64,000 nucleotides of DNA from DASXVX01 sp036504075 (GCA_036504075.1 DASXVX010000061.1:51142-115141), one strand, 5' to 3'; positions 17,095-26,118 are shown, numbered from the stretch's first letter. Program-made: numbers and translations. Notes: generated by a model from the letters alone, not told the origin.

Positions 17095-18177
17095 CTGGAT
17101 CTCCAGCTCTTTTCCCAGGAACGCACCGAAGAGGCAACCCCCCGAAGGCTAAAGCAGGCCCGGGAGGAAGGCCGGGCGCCACGAAGCGCCGACCTGATTA
17201 CCGGTGCCGGACTTGCCGCCGCCGCCACTGCGCTCAAGTCGCTGGGCCCCGGGTTTTACCAGGCCATCGCCCAGGGAATGACCGACGGCCTGTCCACCCT
17301 GCAAGCCGACCTGACCGTCGACTCCCTCTCCGGCCTCTTTCAGCGATACGGCCTGATTTACCTCAAAGCGGTGGTGCCGCTGGCCGGGGTCATCGTAGCG
17401 GTGGGCGTTGGACTCGGGCTGCTGCAGAGCGGGTTCCTCTTCTCGGCGAAACCGATTCTGCCGGACTTCAACCGCATCAACCCGGCCAGCGGCCTCAAGC
17501 GGATGTTCTCGCTGAACACGATTGTGGAGATGTTCAAAGGGCTCGTCAAAATCGTCATCGTGGGGTACGTCGCTTACCGGGACATCATGGCCACGCTCCC
17601 ATCCACGCCGCGGATGATGAACCAGCCGGTGTTGGTGGGTATCACCCTGATCGCCAGCCGGCTCGTGTCGGCCCTGCAGACCATCGGCCTGGCGCTCTTC
17701 GTTCTGGGCATAGCCGACTACGGGTATCAGTACTGGCAATTCCTACAGTCCGTCCGCATGACCAAACAGGAAGTAAAGCAAGAATTCCGTGAACAAGATG
17801 GCAGCCCCGAACTCAAGTCGAAACAGCGGCAGAAGGCGCGGGAAATGGCCAAGCGCCGCAAGGCGATCAAGGACGTGCCCACCGCCGACGTCGTGATCAC
17901 GAACCCGACCCACTTCGCCGTGGCCGTCAAGTATGTGCCGGAAGAGAACGACGCGCCGAGAGTCGTCGCCAAGGGCGCCGATTTCCTGGCCCAGCGCATT
18001 AAAGTATTGGCCAAACAGAACGGCATCCCCATGGTCGAGAACCGGCCGCTGGCCCGGTCGCTTTACGCGATGGTCGACGTCGGCAAGACCATTCCGCCCG
18101 AACTCTATCAGGCCGTCGCCGAAGTCCTGGCCATTGTTTTCAACCAGAAGCGCCATGAGCGTCACGACCAGGCCTGA
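17095..18177 (+). CDS. flhB: Flagellar export specificity switch FlhB, apparent CTG start
   Basis: FlhB controls substrate switching by self-cleavage. NPTH, the cleavage motif, is present (ITNPTHFAVAVKY). Four membrane helices precede it, and a basic helical linker with EVKQEFREQDG is intact. The canonical FlhB start motif is LDLQLFSQERTEEATPRR, encoded immediately after an in-frame TGA at 17092-17094. No ATG, GTG or TTG lies before this motif, so the codon at 17095 (CTG) is the likely initiator, with GGGGGGAG 6 bases upstream. The first in-frame ATG (17278) would remove 61 conserved residues. From CTG the protein has 360 residues, the normal length. Confidence 0.9.
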   Translation: MDLQLFSQERTEEATPRRLKQAREEGRAPRSADLITGAGLAAAATALKSLGPGFYQAIAQGMTDGLSTLQADLTVDSLSGLFQRYGLIYLKAVVPLAGVIVAVGVGLGLLQSGFLFSAKPILPDFNRINPASGLKRMFSLNTIVEMFKGLVKIVIVGYVAYRDIMATLPSTPRMMNQPVLVGITLIASRLVSALQTIGLALFVLGIADYGYQYWQFLQSVRMTKQEVKQEFREQDGSPELKSKQRQKAREMAKRRKAIKDVPTADVVITNPTHFAVAVKYVPEENDAPRVVAKGADFLAQRIKVLAKQNGIPMVENRPLARSLYAMVDVGKTIPPELYQAVAEVLAIVFNQKRHERHDQA

Positions 18178-18209
18178 TCTGACTGGACGTAAGCAGAGGT
18201 GAGCTTTTC

Positions 18210-20258
18210 TTGTCCAATCCCTCTGGTGACACCCCGGTGATTGCGAAATCCGATATAGCAGTAGCGATCGGCATGGTGGCCATCGTCGCGATGATGATCA
18301 TCCCATTGCCGATGATCCTCCTCGACATTCTGCTAACGTTTAATATCGCCGCGGCCGTGGTCATCGTCCTCGTTGCCATTTTCACGGCGCAGCCGCTCCA
18401 GTTCTCCGGGCTGCCGCCGCTGCTCCTGATTTCGACCCTGTTCCGCATTTCGCTCAACGTCTCCACCGCCCGGTCCCTGCTGCTTACCGGCGAGGCCGGC
18501 GAAGTGATCAAGCAGTTCGGCCAGTTTGTCGTTCAGGGCAACACGGTGGTCGGCCTGATCATCTTTCTGATCCTGATCATTGTGAACTTCGTCGTCATCA
18601 CCAAAGGCTCAGAGCGTGTCTCCGAAGTGGCGGCCCGCTTCACCTTGGATGCCATGCCTGGCAAGCAGATGGCCATTGACGCCGACCTGAACGCCGGCCT
18701 CATTTCCGAGGGGGACGCCCGGGCCCGGCGCCGTGCGATTGAACGGGAAGCCGACTTCTACGGTGCCATGGACGGTGCGTCGAAGTTCGTCAAAGGCGAC
18801 GCCATCGCCGGGTTGATCATCGTGGCTGTCAACCTCATCGGCGGTCTCATCGTCGGGATGCTGCAGCAGAACATGGGCTTTGCCCAGGCCTGGGGCCACT
18901 TCTCGCTCCGGACGGTGGGCGACGGCCTGGTCACCCAGATTCCGTCCCTGCTCATCTCCACCGCCACCGGTCTCGTCGTGACCCGGGCGGCCGGCGAAGC
19001 CGGCCTGGGCACCGAACTCTCCGCCCAGCTGATGGGCAACCCCCTGCTGCTGATGATGGCAGGCGGCGTCATGGCCGCCATGGCCTTTACCGGTCTGCCC
19101 ACCCTGCCGTTCCTGCTGGTCGGCGCCCTCCTCCTGGTCGTCGGCTACATGGGCATGCAGGCCGCCAAGGCCAAGCAGGCCGCCCCGCCAGCCGAGCCGG
19201 AGGCGTTGCCGGTCACCAACGAACAGCCCGAGACCACCGTGCAGGTCGGTCCGGTCGACCCGCTGGAAATCGAGCTGGGGTACGCCCTCGTGGCGCTGGC
19301 CGAACCCGGCAAGGGCGGCGACCTTCTGGACCGGGTGGTCGCGGTGCGCAAGCACGTGGCCAACAATCTGGGCCTGGTCGTGCCGTACATCCGTGTCCGG
19401 GATAATCTCGCTCTGTCACCTTATCAATATGTCGTCAAGCTGCGGGGCATCGAGGTCAGCGCTTACGAACTCCAGCCTGACCGGGTGCTCGCCATGAACC
19501 CGGGCGGCCTCGAGGAGACCATGTCCGGCACGCCTACGGTGGAACCCGCCTTCGGCCTCCCCGGCGTCTGGATTTCGCCGGCGGAGCGACAGCGGGCCGA
19601 ACTCATGGGCTACACGGTAGTCGATCCGGTCTCCGTGGTCATCGCCCACGTCACCGAAGTGATCAAGGAACACGCCCACGAACTGCTGGGCCGCCAGGAA
19701 GTGCGGTCGATGGTGGACGGCGTCAAGGAGTCCCACCCCGCCCTGATCGACGAGCTTACGCCCCGGCTGCTCACCCTCGGCGAGATCCAGAAAGTGCTGG
19801 CGAACCTGCTTCGGGAGAACGTGCCGATTCGAGACCTTGTGCTCATTTTCGAAGCGCTGGCCGACTGGGCGCCGGTCACCAAGGATACCGACCAGCTCAC
19901 CGAGCGGGTCCGCACTTCCCTGGGCCGGGCCATTATCCACCACCTGGGCCTCGGCCCGGTCATCGCCGCCCTCACTGTGGCGCCGGATCTGGAGCAACAG
20001 CTGCTTGCCGCCGCCGAGCGGCGGGGAGGCGGACCGGCGCTGGATCCTAACCTGGCACAGGGTGCGATCGATTCCATGATTCGGGAAGCCCAGGCGATGG
20101 CCGAACGGGGCCAGACGCCGGTCCTCGTCTGCAATCCGGCCCTGCGGCCGGTCCTGCGGCGGATCGCCCAGCATGCAGTTCCGCGGTTGGTCGTACTGTC
20201 CTGGTCCGAACTGGACCCGAAGCTTGAGATCGAGTCCGCGGGGGTGATCAGGGTATGA
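18210..20258 (+). CDS. flhA: Flagellar export gate protein FlhA
   Basis: FlhA is the large nonameric gate that receives export substrates. The first half of its 682 residues has eight membrane helices and the FHIPEP signature region (KGSERVSEVAARFTLDAMPGKQMAIDADLNAG, given in part). The cytoplasmic second half carries the chaperone-docking domain. TTG 18210 has AGAGGTGAG 6 bases upstream. The stop overlaps flhF (ATGA). Confidence 0.96.
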   Translation: MSNPSGDTPVIAKSDIAVAIGMVAIVAMMIIPLPMILLDILLTFNIAAAVVIVLVAIFTAQPLQFSGLPPLLLISTLFRISLNVSTARSLLLTGEAGEVIKQFGQFVVQGNTVVGLIIFLILIIVNFVVITKGSERVSEVAARFTLDAMPGKQMAIDADLNAGLISEGDARARRRAIEREADFYGAMDGASKFVKGDAIAGLIIVAVNLIGGLIVGMLQQNMGFAQAWGHFSLRTVGDGLVTQIPSLLISTATGLVVTRAAGEAGLGTELSAQLMGNPLLLMMAGGVMAAMAFTGLPTLPFLLVGALLLVVGYMGMQAAKAKQAAPPAEPEALPVTNEQPETTVQVGPVDPLEIELGYALVALAEPGKGGDLLDRVVAVRKHVANNLGLVVPYIRVRDNLALSPYQYVVKLRGIEVSAYELQPDRVLAMNPGGLEETMSGTPTVEPAFGLPGVWISPAERQRAELMGYTVVDPVSVVIAHVTEVIKEHAHELLGRQEVRSMVDGVKESHPALIDELTPRLLTLGEIQKVLANLLRENVPIRDLVLIFEALADWAPVTKDTDQLTERVRTSLGRAIIHHLGLGPVIAALTVAPDLEQQLLAAAERRGGGPALDPNLAQGAIDSMIREAQAMAERGQTPVLVCNPALRPVLRRIAQHAVPRLVVLSWSELDPKLEIESAGVIRV

Positions 20259-21586
20259 TGCGAGTCAAGAAGTACGTGTCCCGGTCGCTTGCCGAAGCGA
20301 TCGTCCAGGCAAAGACGGAGCTGGGTCGCGAAGCGTTCATCGTCGACTCCCGGAAGATCAGAGTCGGTGGCTTTTTCGGCCTGTTCGGCCGGAAAATGAC
20401 GGAAGTGACGGTGGCTGTGGACGATAAGGTCGGCCCTGCCGCACAGACCCAGGCTCAGGCTCAGCCCCAGGCTCAGCCCCAGGCCCAGGCCCAGGCCCAG
20501 GCCCAGGCTCAGCCCCAGGCCCAGGCCCAGCCCCAGCCCCAGGCTCAGACCCAGACCCAGGCCTGGGCCCAGACGCAGTATGCCGCCATCCAGGCCCAGG
20601 CGGCCGCTGCCAGGGCGCCTGCGCCTGAAGCGCAAGCGGCGCTGCCGCTCCGGGAGATCCGAGCGGCGCAATTCCCCGAGCCTGCGCCGGCCATGGCCGG
20701 GGTAGCGGCTGGACCGGGGCACGCTCCCGGCTCGTTGAGCACGTTGGAGCGGGAAGTGGCAGGCCTGCGCGCCGCCGTGGCCCACCTGATGGAACAGTCG
20801 GCACCGGTTCAGACCGATGGGGAACTGAGAGGCTACGGCCGCGAAGTCTATGAATCGCTCAGGGCCTGCGGCGTCAACGAAGGCGCCGCCCTGGACATCG
20901 CCGGGCGAATCAGGGCCGAAGGGCCGGAAGGCCGGGCGATGCTCCGTCAGGAACTGGAGCGGGTAATGGGACCCGGGGTACCGATTCAGGTGATGCCCGG
21001 GCAACGCCGGGTAGTCGCCCTGGTGGGGCCGACCGGCGTCGGCAAGACCACCACGCTGGCCAAACTCGCCGCCCGCTTCACCCTGGAGCAAGGACTCCGG
21101 GTCGGGCTGGTGACCTCGGACACCTTCCGCATTGCCGCCATTGACCAGCTTCGCACTTACGCTGACATCCTGGGCGTTCCGCTTTACACAGTGGACACGT
21201 CGGCCCAGATTGCCGAAGTGATGCGGGTCACCGCCGACTACGACCTGCTTCTGGTGGACACGGGTGGGCGGAACCATCGGGACAAGCAGCGCATGCAGGA
21301 ACTGCGGGAGCTGCTGGCCGTTCTCCGGCCGGACGAGACCCATCTGGTCTTCTCTTTGACCACCAATCCACGGGACGCCATGGAAGCGATCGATTACTAT
21401 CTGCCCATGGGCGTCAACCGCCTGACGTTTACAAAACTGGATGAAGCGACTTCGCCGGGTCTTATTCTGAACGTGCGGCTGCGCTGCAATCAGCCCGTGA
21501 GCTACCTGACCAACGGCCAGTCCGTGCCCGAGGATATCACTTCAGCCGATCGAGTGGACTTTATCAAAATCCTGATAGGAGCGTAG
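20255..21586 (+). CDS. flhF: SRP-type GTPase FlhF with a Gln/Ala repeat linker
   Basis: FlhF sets flagellum number and position. The 443 residues have an N-terminal B domain (residues 1-60), a striking low-complexity linker of about 46 residues made of QA, QP and QT dipeptides (residues 63-108), and the N and G domains. The P-loop GPTGVGKTTTLAKLA (about residues 256-270), DTFRIAAIDQLRTYAD and DTGGRNHRD are intact. The linker is encoded by near-identical caggcc/cagccc hexamers, so it can change length by slippage. The start overlaps the flhA stop, and flhG follows. Confidence 0.93.
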   Translation: MMRVKKYVSRSLAEAIVQAKTELGREAFIVDSRKIRVGGFFGLFGRKMTEVTVAVDDKVGPAAQTQAQAQPQAQPQAQAQAQAQAQPQAQAQPQPQAQTQTQAWAQTQYAAIQAQAAAARAPAPEAQAALPLREIRAAQFPEPAPAMAGVAAGPGHAPGSLSTLEREVAGLRAAVAHLMEQSAPVQTDGELRGYGREVYESLRACGVNEGAALDIAGRIRAEGPEGRAMLRQELERVMGPGVPIQVMPGQRRVVALVGPTGVGKTTTLAKLAARFTLEQGLRVGLVTSDTFRIAAIDQLRTYADILGVPLYTVDTSAQIAEVMRVTADYDLLLVDTGGRNHRDKQRMQELRELLAVLRPDETHLVFSLTTNPRDAMEAIDYYLPMGVNRLTFTKLDEATSPGLILNVRLRCNQPVSYLTNGQSVPEDITSADRVDFIKILIGA

Positions 21587-21591
21587 GCCAT

Positions 21592-22494
21592 ATGCTTGAT
21601 CAAGCCACACGGCTGCGGGAAATGGCCGCAGCATTAAGGGTTCAAGCCACCGGCAACGCCCCCCGGCGCACAAAGGTTATCGCAATTACCAGTGGCAAGG
21701 GCGGTGTGGGGAAGACGAACCTCAGCGTCAATCTTGCCCATGCGCTGATTGAGGCCGGGAAGGAAGTCATTTTGCTCGACGCCGACCTTGGGCTGGCCAA
21801 CGTAGACATTCTGCTGGGCACCGTCGCACCGTATCACCTGGGCCATCTGCTCCGGGGTGAGCGGGATATCATGGGCGTGATCCACCACACCCCCCGGGGG
21901 CTGAAGATAATCGCCGGCGGTGCCGGACTCGGAGAACTGGCCAACGTCAGCCGCGAACAGCTCCAGCTTTTCGTCCACAACCTCCGGAAGCTGGAGGGCG
22001 AGGCCGATTACCTGATTTTCGACACCGGCGCCGGCGTAGGCGTCACGGTGCTTGAGTTCGTACTGGCCGCCGATCAGGTCATCATCGTCACCACGCCGGA
22101 GCCGACCTCCCTCGCCGACGCCTACACCATGATCAAGGCTATGTCCCGCAAGGCGCCGCACATGGACGTCAAGCTGGTGGTCAACCAGGCCGACCGGGCT
22201 GCCGACGGCGAATCCGCCGCCGAGCGCATCATCGTGACGGCCCGGGACTTTTTAAGCCTGCCGGTGGAGCACCTGGCAACCATTCCCCGGGACTCCTGCG
22301 TCACCAAAGCGGTCAGAGCCAAAGTGCCCTTTGTGTTGAGCGATCCGCTGGCTCCGGCATCGACGGCAATCAAAGGGCTCGCCCGGCGCCTGCTCGACGA
22401 GCCGGTGCCCGCACCGGAAGCGAACGTCCGACCAGCGCCGTCGTTCTTCGATCGTCTGACCAAGAAGCTGCTCGGGCGGGATTCTGCACGCTAG
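21592..22494 (+). CDS. flhG: MinD-like ATPase FlhG (YlxH)
   Basis: FlhG works with FlhF to limit flagellum number, stimulating the FlhF GTPase and helping C-ring assembly. The 300 residues have the deviant Walker A ITSGKGGVGKTNLSVNLA (about residues 29-46) and switch motif DADLGLANVDILLG. The C-terminal part has a short amphipathic membrane-targeting helix (FFDRLTKKLLG). ATG 21592 lies 5 bases after flhF. The N-terminal activation peptide DQATRLREMA resembles the FlhG motif that contacts FlhF. Confidence 0.93.
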   Translation: MLDQATRLREMAAALRVQATGNAPRRTKVIAITSGKGGVGKTNLSVNLAHALIEAGKEVILLDADLGLANVDILLGTVAPYHLGHLLRGERDIMGVIHHTPRGLKIIAGGAGLGELANVSREQLQLFVHNLRKLEGEADYLIFDTGAGVGVTVLEFVLAADQVIIVTTPEPTSLADAYTMIKAMSRKAPHMDVKLVVNQADRAADGESAAERIIVTARDFLSLPVEHLATIPRDSCVTKAVRAKVPFVLSDPLAPASTAIKGLARRLLDEPVPAPEANVRPAPSFFDRLTKKLLGRDSAR

Positions 22495-22517
22495 CACAGT
22501 CTGGGGAGGGGTTCCTG

Positions 22518-23285
22518 GTGTCGGTCGAACATGGGGAACTCTGGCGCAGCTACCGCGAGGCTCGGGACCCGAGCATCCGGGACCGGCTGGTGGAACAGTA
22601 CCTCTGGCTGGTGCGGTATGTGGCCGGCCGGCTCATGGTGGGCCTGCCGTCACACTTTGACCAGGGCGATTTGGAGGGGCACGGCTGCTTCGGCCTCCTG
22701 GAGGCCATCGAGCGGTACGATCTCGAACGGGGCGTCCGCTTTGAGACCTACGCCATCCCCTGGGTGCGCGGGGCGTGCCTCAAAGGCGTCAAGGCGCAAC
22801 AGTGGGCCCCGAACATGCGCAAGCGGGTCCGGCAGTTGGAGAAGGCCCACGAAGAGTTGGCGCAGGCGCTGGGCCGGGAGCCCAGCGACGATGAACTGGC
22901 GGCTCACCTTTCACTCACCCAGGCCGAAATGCAGGAGCGCATGGCCGAAGCGGGCTGCCTGACGGTGCTCTCGCTCGAGGAATCCTACCACGATGCCGAG
23001 GGGGAGGGGACTACGCTCGCCGAACGGCTTGCTGACCCCACTGCCCCAAGTCCGACGACCCTGTCCGAGGAAGCCGAACGTCGTGACCTGCTCGCCGCGG
23101 CGATTGATTCCTTGCCGCCGCAGGAGCGGCTGGTGATTTCGCTGTTTTATTACGAAGGGCTGCTCGCCCGGGAAATCAGCGAGATTCTGAACCTTTCACA
23201 GGCGCGCATCTCACAGATACACAGCAGGGCAATCCTGCGCTTGCGTGGAAAGTTATCACGTATGAAGCGAATCCTGGTTTCGTAG
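22518..23285 (+). CDS. sigD: Flagellar RNA polymerase sigma-28 factor (SigD/FliA)
   Basis: This sigma factor transcribes late flagellar and chemotaxis genes and is inhibited by FlgM until the hook is complete. The 255 residues contain region 2 (YLWLVRYVAGRLMVGLPSHFDQGDL), region 3 and region 4 with the helix-turn-helix LLAREISEILNLSQARISQIHSRAI. The GTG 22518 follows GGGGAGGGG. It sits between flhG and a swrB-like gene, as in Bacillus. The antagonist flgM is only 0.8 kb downstream. Confidence 0.95.
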   Translation: MSVEHGELWRSYREARDPSIRDRLVEQYLWLVRYVAGRLMVGLPSHFDQGDLEGHGCFGLLEAIERYDLERGVRFETYAIPWVRGACLKGVKAQQWAPNMRKRVRQLEKAHEELAQALGREPSDDELAAHLSLTQAEMQERMAEAGCLTVLSLEESYHDAEGEGTTLAERLADPTAPSPTTLSEEAERRDLLAAAIDSLPPQERLVISLFYYEGLLAREISEILNLSQARISQIHSRAILRLRGKLSRMKRILVS

Positions 23286-23330
23286 GGGTTCCGGCCCCCG
23301 AACGCGATTGCCCTGACAAGGAGGCAAGCC

Positions 23331-23978
23331 ATGGCCTGGCAGATGACCCTATACCTTTTGTTAGGACTCGGCGTCTTCGGCGGCGTCTTCTATGCGCTCA
23401 CGCAAATTGCCGGGCGTCAGCGGCGTCTGCACGCCGAACTGACCCGCCTCGAGCAGTTGACCGCCGAAGTGGCCATGACAGCCGAAGCGATGCTCGACAA
23501 GATTGACGAGCGCATTGAGCGGTTGAATCGGATTGCAAACCGGGTGGACGCGCAGGTGGAATCCCGGGTCCAGGCCCTGGACAATCTGCCGGAAGCGGCT
23601 CCGCCAGCGGCGCTGCAAGCCGAGTCGGCCCCCCTGGCAGTTCCGGCCGCCCTGGCTGCCGCAGTACAGCCGGCTGCCGCAGCCGAACCACCGACCACTT
23701 CCCGCAAGCGGGGACGGCCCCGGAAGCACCCCGTACCGTCGGGACAGCAGGCTGCAGCGGCGCCCCAGACCCCCGCCCAGACGACCCTGGCCCAGCCCCT
23801 GGCCCCGCAGTCCGACCCCGGGCAGGCGGCGACCGACCCATCCCCGCGGAACGCCAAGGTCCAGTCCGTCTATGCACTGGCTGCCGAGGGCAAGACCGTT
23901 CCGGAAATCGCCGCCGCCCTCTCGCTCCCCCGCGGCGAAGTCCAGTTGATCCTCAACCTGCGCAAAGTTACAGCTTAG
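23331..23978 (+). CDS. SwrB-like membrane protein with AT-hook-like motif
   Basis: This 215-residue protein resembles SwrB/DUF6115 proteins, which activate the flagellar switch and export complex in Bacillus. An N-terminal membrane helix (residues 5-25), a coiled coil (about 30-85), a long Ala/Pro-rich linker, and a C-terminal helix-turn-helix-like segment (VYALAAEGKTVPEIAAALSLPRGEVQLIL) are visible. The linker holds KRGRPRKHP (about residues 126-134), a good match to the AT-hook DNA-minor-groove motif, unexpected in a membrane-anchored protein. It is the last gene of the early operon. Function is inferred from architecture and position. Confidence 0.75.
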   Translation: MAWQMTLYLLLGLGVFGGVFYALTQIAGRQRRLHAELTRLEQLTAEVAMTAEAMLDKIDERIERLNRIANRVDAQVESRVQALDNLPEAAPPAALQAESAPLAVPAALAAAVQPAAAAEPPTTSRKRGRPRKHPVPSGQQAAAAPQTPAQTTLAQPLAPQSDPGQAATDPSPRNAKVQSVYALAAEGKTVPEIAAALSLPRGEVQLILNLRKVTA

Positions 23979-24114
23979 TTAAACTGGGTTCTCTGAGCGA
24001 GAAAACAGGAGCAAACATGAGCTAATCTGATGGCATCGCCTGTAAAGGTACTTAATCTTTACGGCCGGTGCCGTCAGTTTCTTAATACCATCCCGGCGGA
24101 GAGGTTGTTGCGGT
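23979..24114 (+). promoter_or_regulatory. Intergenic region before flgM with possible late-class promoter and hairpins
   Basis: This stretch separates the early operon from the late cluster. TAAAGGT at 24043-24049 is followed 13 bases later by GGCCGG at 24063-24068, faintly like a sigma-28 site (TAAA, then GCCGATAA). GTAAAG and CTTTAC flank the region between as a 6-base inverted repeat. A second small stem (TTCTC/GAGAA, around 23990-24006) could be a weak terminator or structured leader. All readings are tentative. Confidence 0.35.
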
Positions 24115-24408
24115 ATGAAGATTGAACGGGATAGCGTCCGAGCGCCAGATCGCCTGTATCGCTCCAGCGAAGTCGTTTCCCGGCCGTCCGCAGCGTCGGG
24201 AGGTCCGGCCGCGGCTCCGGTCGATCAGGTCAGCGTGTCGGAAGAGGCCCGGCGGGCCAACGCCGCACGGGAGCAGTTGGCCGCGCAGCCGCAGGTGCGG
24301 GCGGCGCTGGTCCAGAAGTTGAAGGCGCAAATCGAGCAAGGTGCCTACAACGTGCACAGCAATGCACTGGCAGAAAAACTGTTGAAGGCCAAGGTGTTGG
24401 CTGAATGA
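24115..24408 (+). CDS. flgM: Anti-sigma-28 factor FlgM
   Basis: FlgM holds SigD inactive until it is exported through the finished hook. Its 97 residues have a disordered N-terminal half and the conserved C-terminal sigma-binding helices, with VRAALVQKLKAQIEQGAYNVHSNALAEKLL given here in part. AGAGGTTG-like weak site upstream of ATG 24115 may mean low translation. The stop overlaps flgN by four bases (ATGA). Confidence 0.9.
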   Translation: MKIERDSVRAPDRLYRSSEVVSRPSAASGGPAAAPVDQVSVSEEARRANAAREQLAAQPQVRAALVQKLKAQIEQGAYNVHSNALAEKLLKAKVLAE

Positions 24409-24752
24409 GCGTAAAAGCGATTCTTCAGGAGATACTGGCCCTGCTTCAACAGCAGGTGGCAGACGTTGTGGCCGGCGATCATCTGGCCGTCCGGGCCGGC
24501 GCCGAGCGGTATGAGCTACTCATGGCCCAGTTGGAGCAGGCCGAAATCGACCTCTCCCCGGCGGAGCTAAAGCCGCTCTACGACGATATCCAGCAGGAGA
24601 AGACCAAGCTACAGAGCTTGTTGTCCGTCGAAGTGAACCGGGTGGAGTTCCTCCTGCGGTTACTGGTGGGCTCTGGATCCCTCAAGCCGATCGGTTATCC
24701 CGGCAAGGGGCGTTCGGAGTCCGGTTCCCGCATGTTCAACCGGCGCGCGTGA
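24405..24752 (+). CDS. flgN: Flagellar export chaperone FlgN
   Basis: FlgN binds the hook-associated proteins FlgK and FlgL and delivers them to FlhA. The 115 residues are largely helical (LQEILALLQQQVADVVAGDH at the start, then an E/L/K-rich coiled coil to about residue 85) with a flexible basic tail. It is coupled to flgM by a 4-base overlap and followed directly by flgK, its substrate. The family is poorly conserved, so position carries much of the weight. Confidence 0.85.
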   Translation: MSVKAILQEILALLQQQVADVVAGDHLAVRAGAERYELLMAQLEQAEIDLSPAELKPLYDDIQQEKTKLQSLLSVEVNRVEFLLRLLVGSGSLKPIGYPGKGRSESGSRMFNRRA

Positions 24753-24768
24753 CAGAGGAGGAACCCAC

Positions 24769-26118
24769 ATGATTTCCAGTCTGACCTCCGTGCTCAACAG
24801 CGCCATTCGCTCCATGCAGACGGCGCAGTACGCACTGGGCATGCACAGCGAAAATATCGCCCACGCCAACGACCAGACATACACCCGCAAGACGATGGAC
24901 CCCCAGGCCATGACCAACACGGGCGGCCCCGGGGTACTGCGGCTGCGGGATGCGTTTATTGATGACCAGTACCGCCTGTCGGCAGCCAGCCAGGGCGACG
25001 CCGGCATGCACAAGGACGTCATGAGCCGTGTCGAGGAGATTTTCGGCGATCCGGTCAACGGTGGCGTGGGTTCGACTTTGAACCAGTTCTTCGACGCCTG
25101 GAAAGGTCTGGCCGAGAATCCGGCCGACGGCGTGGCCCGGCTCCAGGTCCTTTCGGCCGGTCGCGCGTTCACCCAGCAGGTCAAAAGTGCGTACACCCAG
25201 TTGCAAGACGTGGCGGACAAGGTCGGCGAGCAAATCGTCGCCAAAGTAGACCGGGTCAACACCGACATCGCCCAGATTGCCGACCTGAACAAGCAGATCG
25301 CACAACTCTCCCGGAATAACCTGTCGGATGGCAACCTCCGGGACCAGCGGGACATCCTGCTGGACGACCTGGCCAAACTGACCGGCGCCAGTTCGACCGA
25401 ACAGCCGGACGGCACCGTGCGGGTGGCAGTAGGCACCACGCCCGTGCTGGACGGCCCGCTGCAGCTCAAGCTGACCACCGAGGACGCCGTCGGGGTGGGA
25501 CCGACGCCCAGTTGGGTCGGGTTCGTCACTTCGACGTACACCGGTGGCGGGGACCTCGCCGGTCTGGTGGATGTCCGCAAGAACGATGTCCTGCCGATCA
25601 TGGGGGACATCGCCACACTGGCCAAGAAGGTGGCCCAACAGGTGAACGCCCTGCACGGCGCAGGGACCGCCCAGGGAGCGGCCACGGATTTCTTCAGCAT
25701 CGGCGGCGGTGCGGTCGACATCGAAGTCAACCGGACGCTTACCGCCGACGCCGTGCTGCCGGGATTTGACCCCACGGCGCCGGCCGACGGCGAACGGGCC
25801 CGCCAGATTGCGGCCCTCGCCGATTCCCAGATGATCCCGTCCGTACTGATTTCCGGCGAGCTGCAATCGCCGAAAGTCTTTTACCGGAACCTGATCGGCC
25901 TGATCGGCAACCGGGCCCAGGAAGCGAATCAGGCCACCGACATCGCCAAAGTCCACACGGACAGCGTTGACCGGCAGCGCCAGTCCGAGTGGGGCGTTTC
26001 GCTCGATGAAGAGGTGGCCAACCTGATGGTCCAGCAAAAGGCCTTCGCCGCTGCTGCCCGTGTGATCAACGCCACCGATCAGATGCTGGATTACCTGATC
26101 AACCGAACCGGCCAGTAG
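24769..26118 (+). CDS. flgK: Hook-associated protein 1 FlgK
   Basis: FlgK joins hook and filament. The 449 residues have an N-terminal helix pair (MQTAQYALGMHSENIAHANDQTYTRK, given in part), a long coiled coil with VDRVNTDIAQIADLNKQIA, and the C-terminal SLDEEVANLMVQQKAFAAAARVINATDQML. GAGGAGGAACC precedes ATG 24769. Length is at the short end of the family. Confidence 0.94.
   Translation: MISSLTSVLNSAIRSMQTAQYALGMHSENIAHANDQTYTRKTMDPQAMTNTGGPGVLRLRDAFIDDQYRLSAASQGDAGMHKDVMSRVEEIFGDPVNGGVGSTLNQFFDAWKGLAENPADGVARLQVLSAGRAFTQQVKSAYTQLQDVADKVGEQIVAKVDRVNTDIAQIADLNKQIAQLSRNNLSDGNLRDQRDILLDDLAKLTGASSTEQPDGTVRVAVGTTPVLDGPLQLKLTTEDAVGVGPTPSWVGFVTSTYTGGGDLAGLVDVRKNDVLPIMGDIATLAKKVAQQVNALHGAGTAQGAATDFFSIGGGAVDIEVNRTLTADAVLPGFDPTAPADGERARQIAALADSQMIPSVLISGELQSPKVFYRNLIGLIGNRAQEANQATDIAKVHTDSVDRQRQSEWGVSLDEEVANLMVQQKAFAAAARVINATDQMLDYLINRTGQ

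Noticed and set aside
19610..21343. 577-codon - strand frame opposite flhA and flhF with Gly/Leu repeats
   Set aside because: Mirror image of the FlhF Gln/Ala repeats and of a conserved FlhA domain; no independent start signals.
23979..24114. Possible cyclic-di-GMP riboswitch before flgM
   Set aside because: No recognisable conserved core of either known class; only short generic stems are seen.
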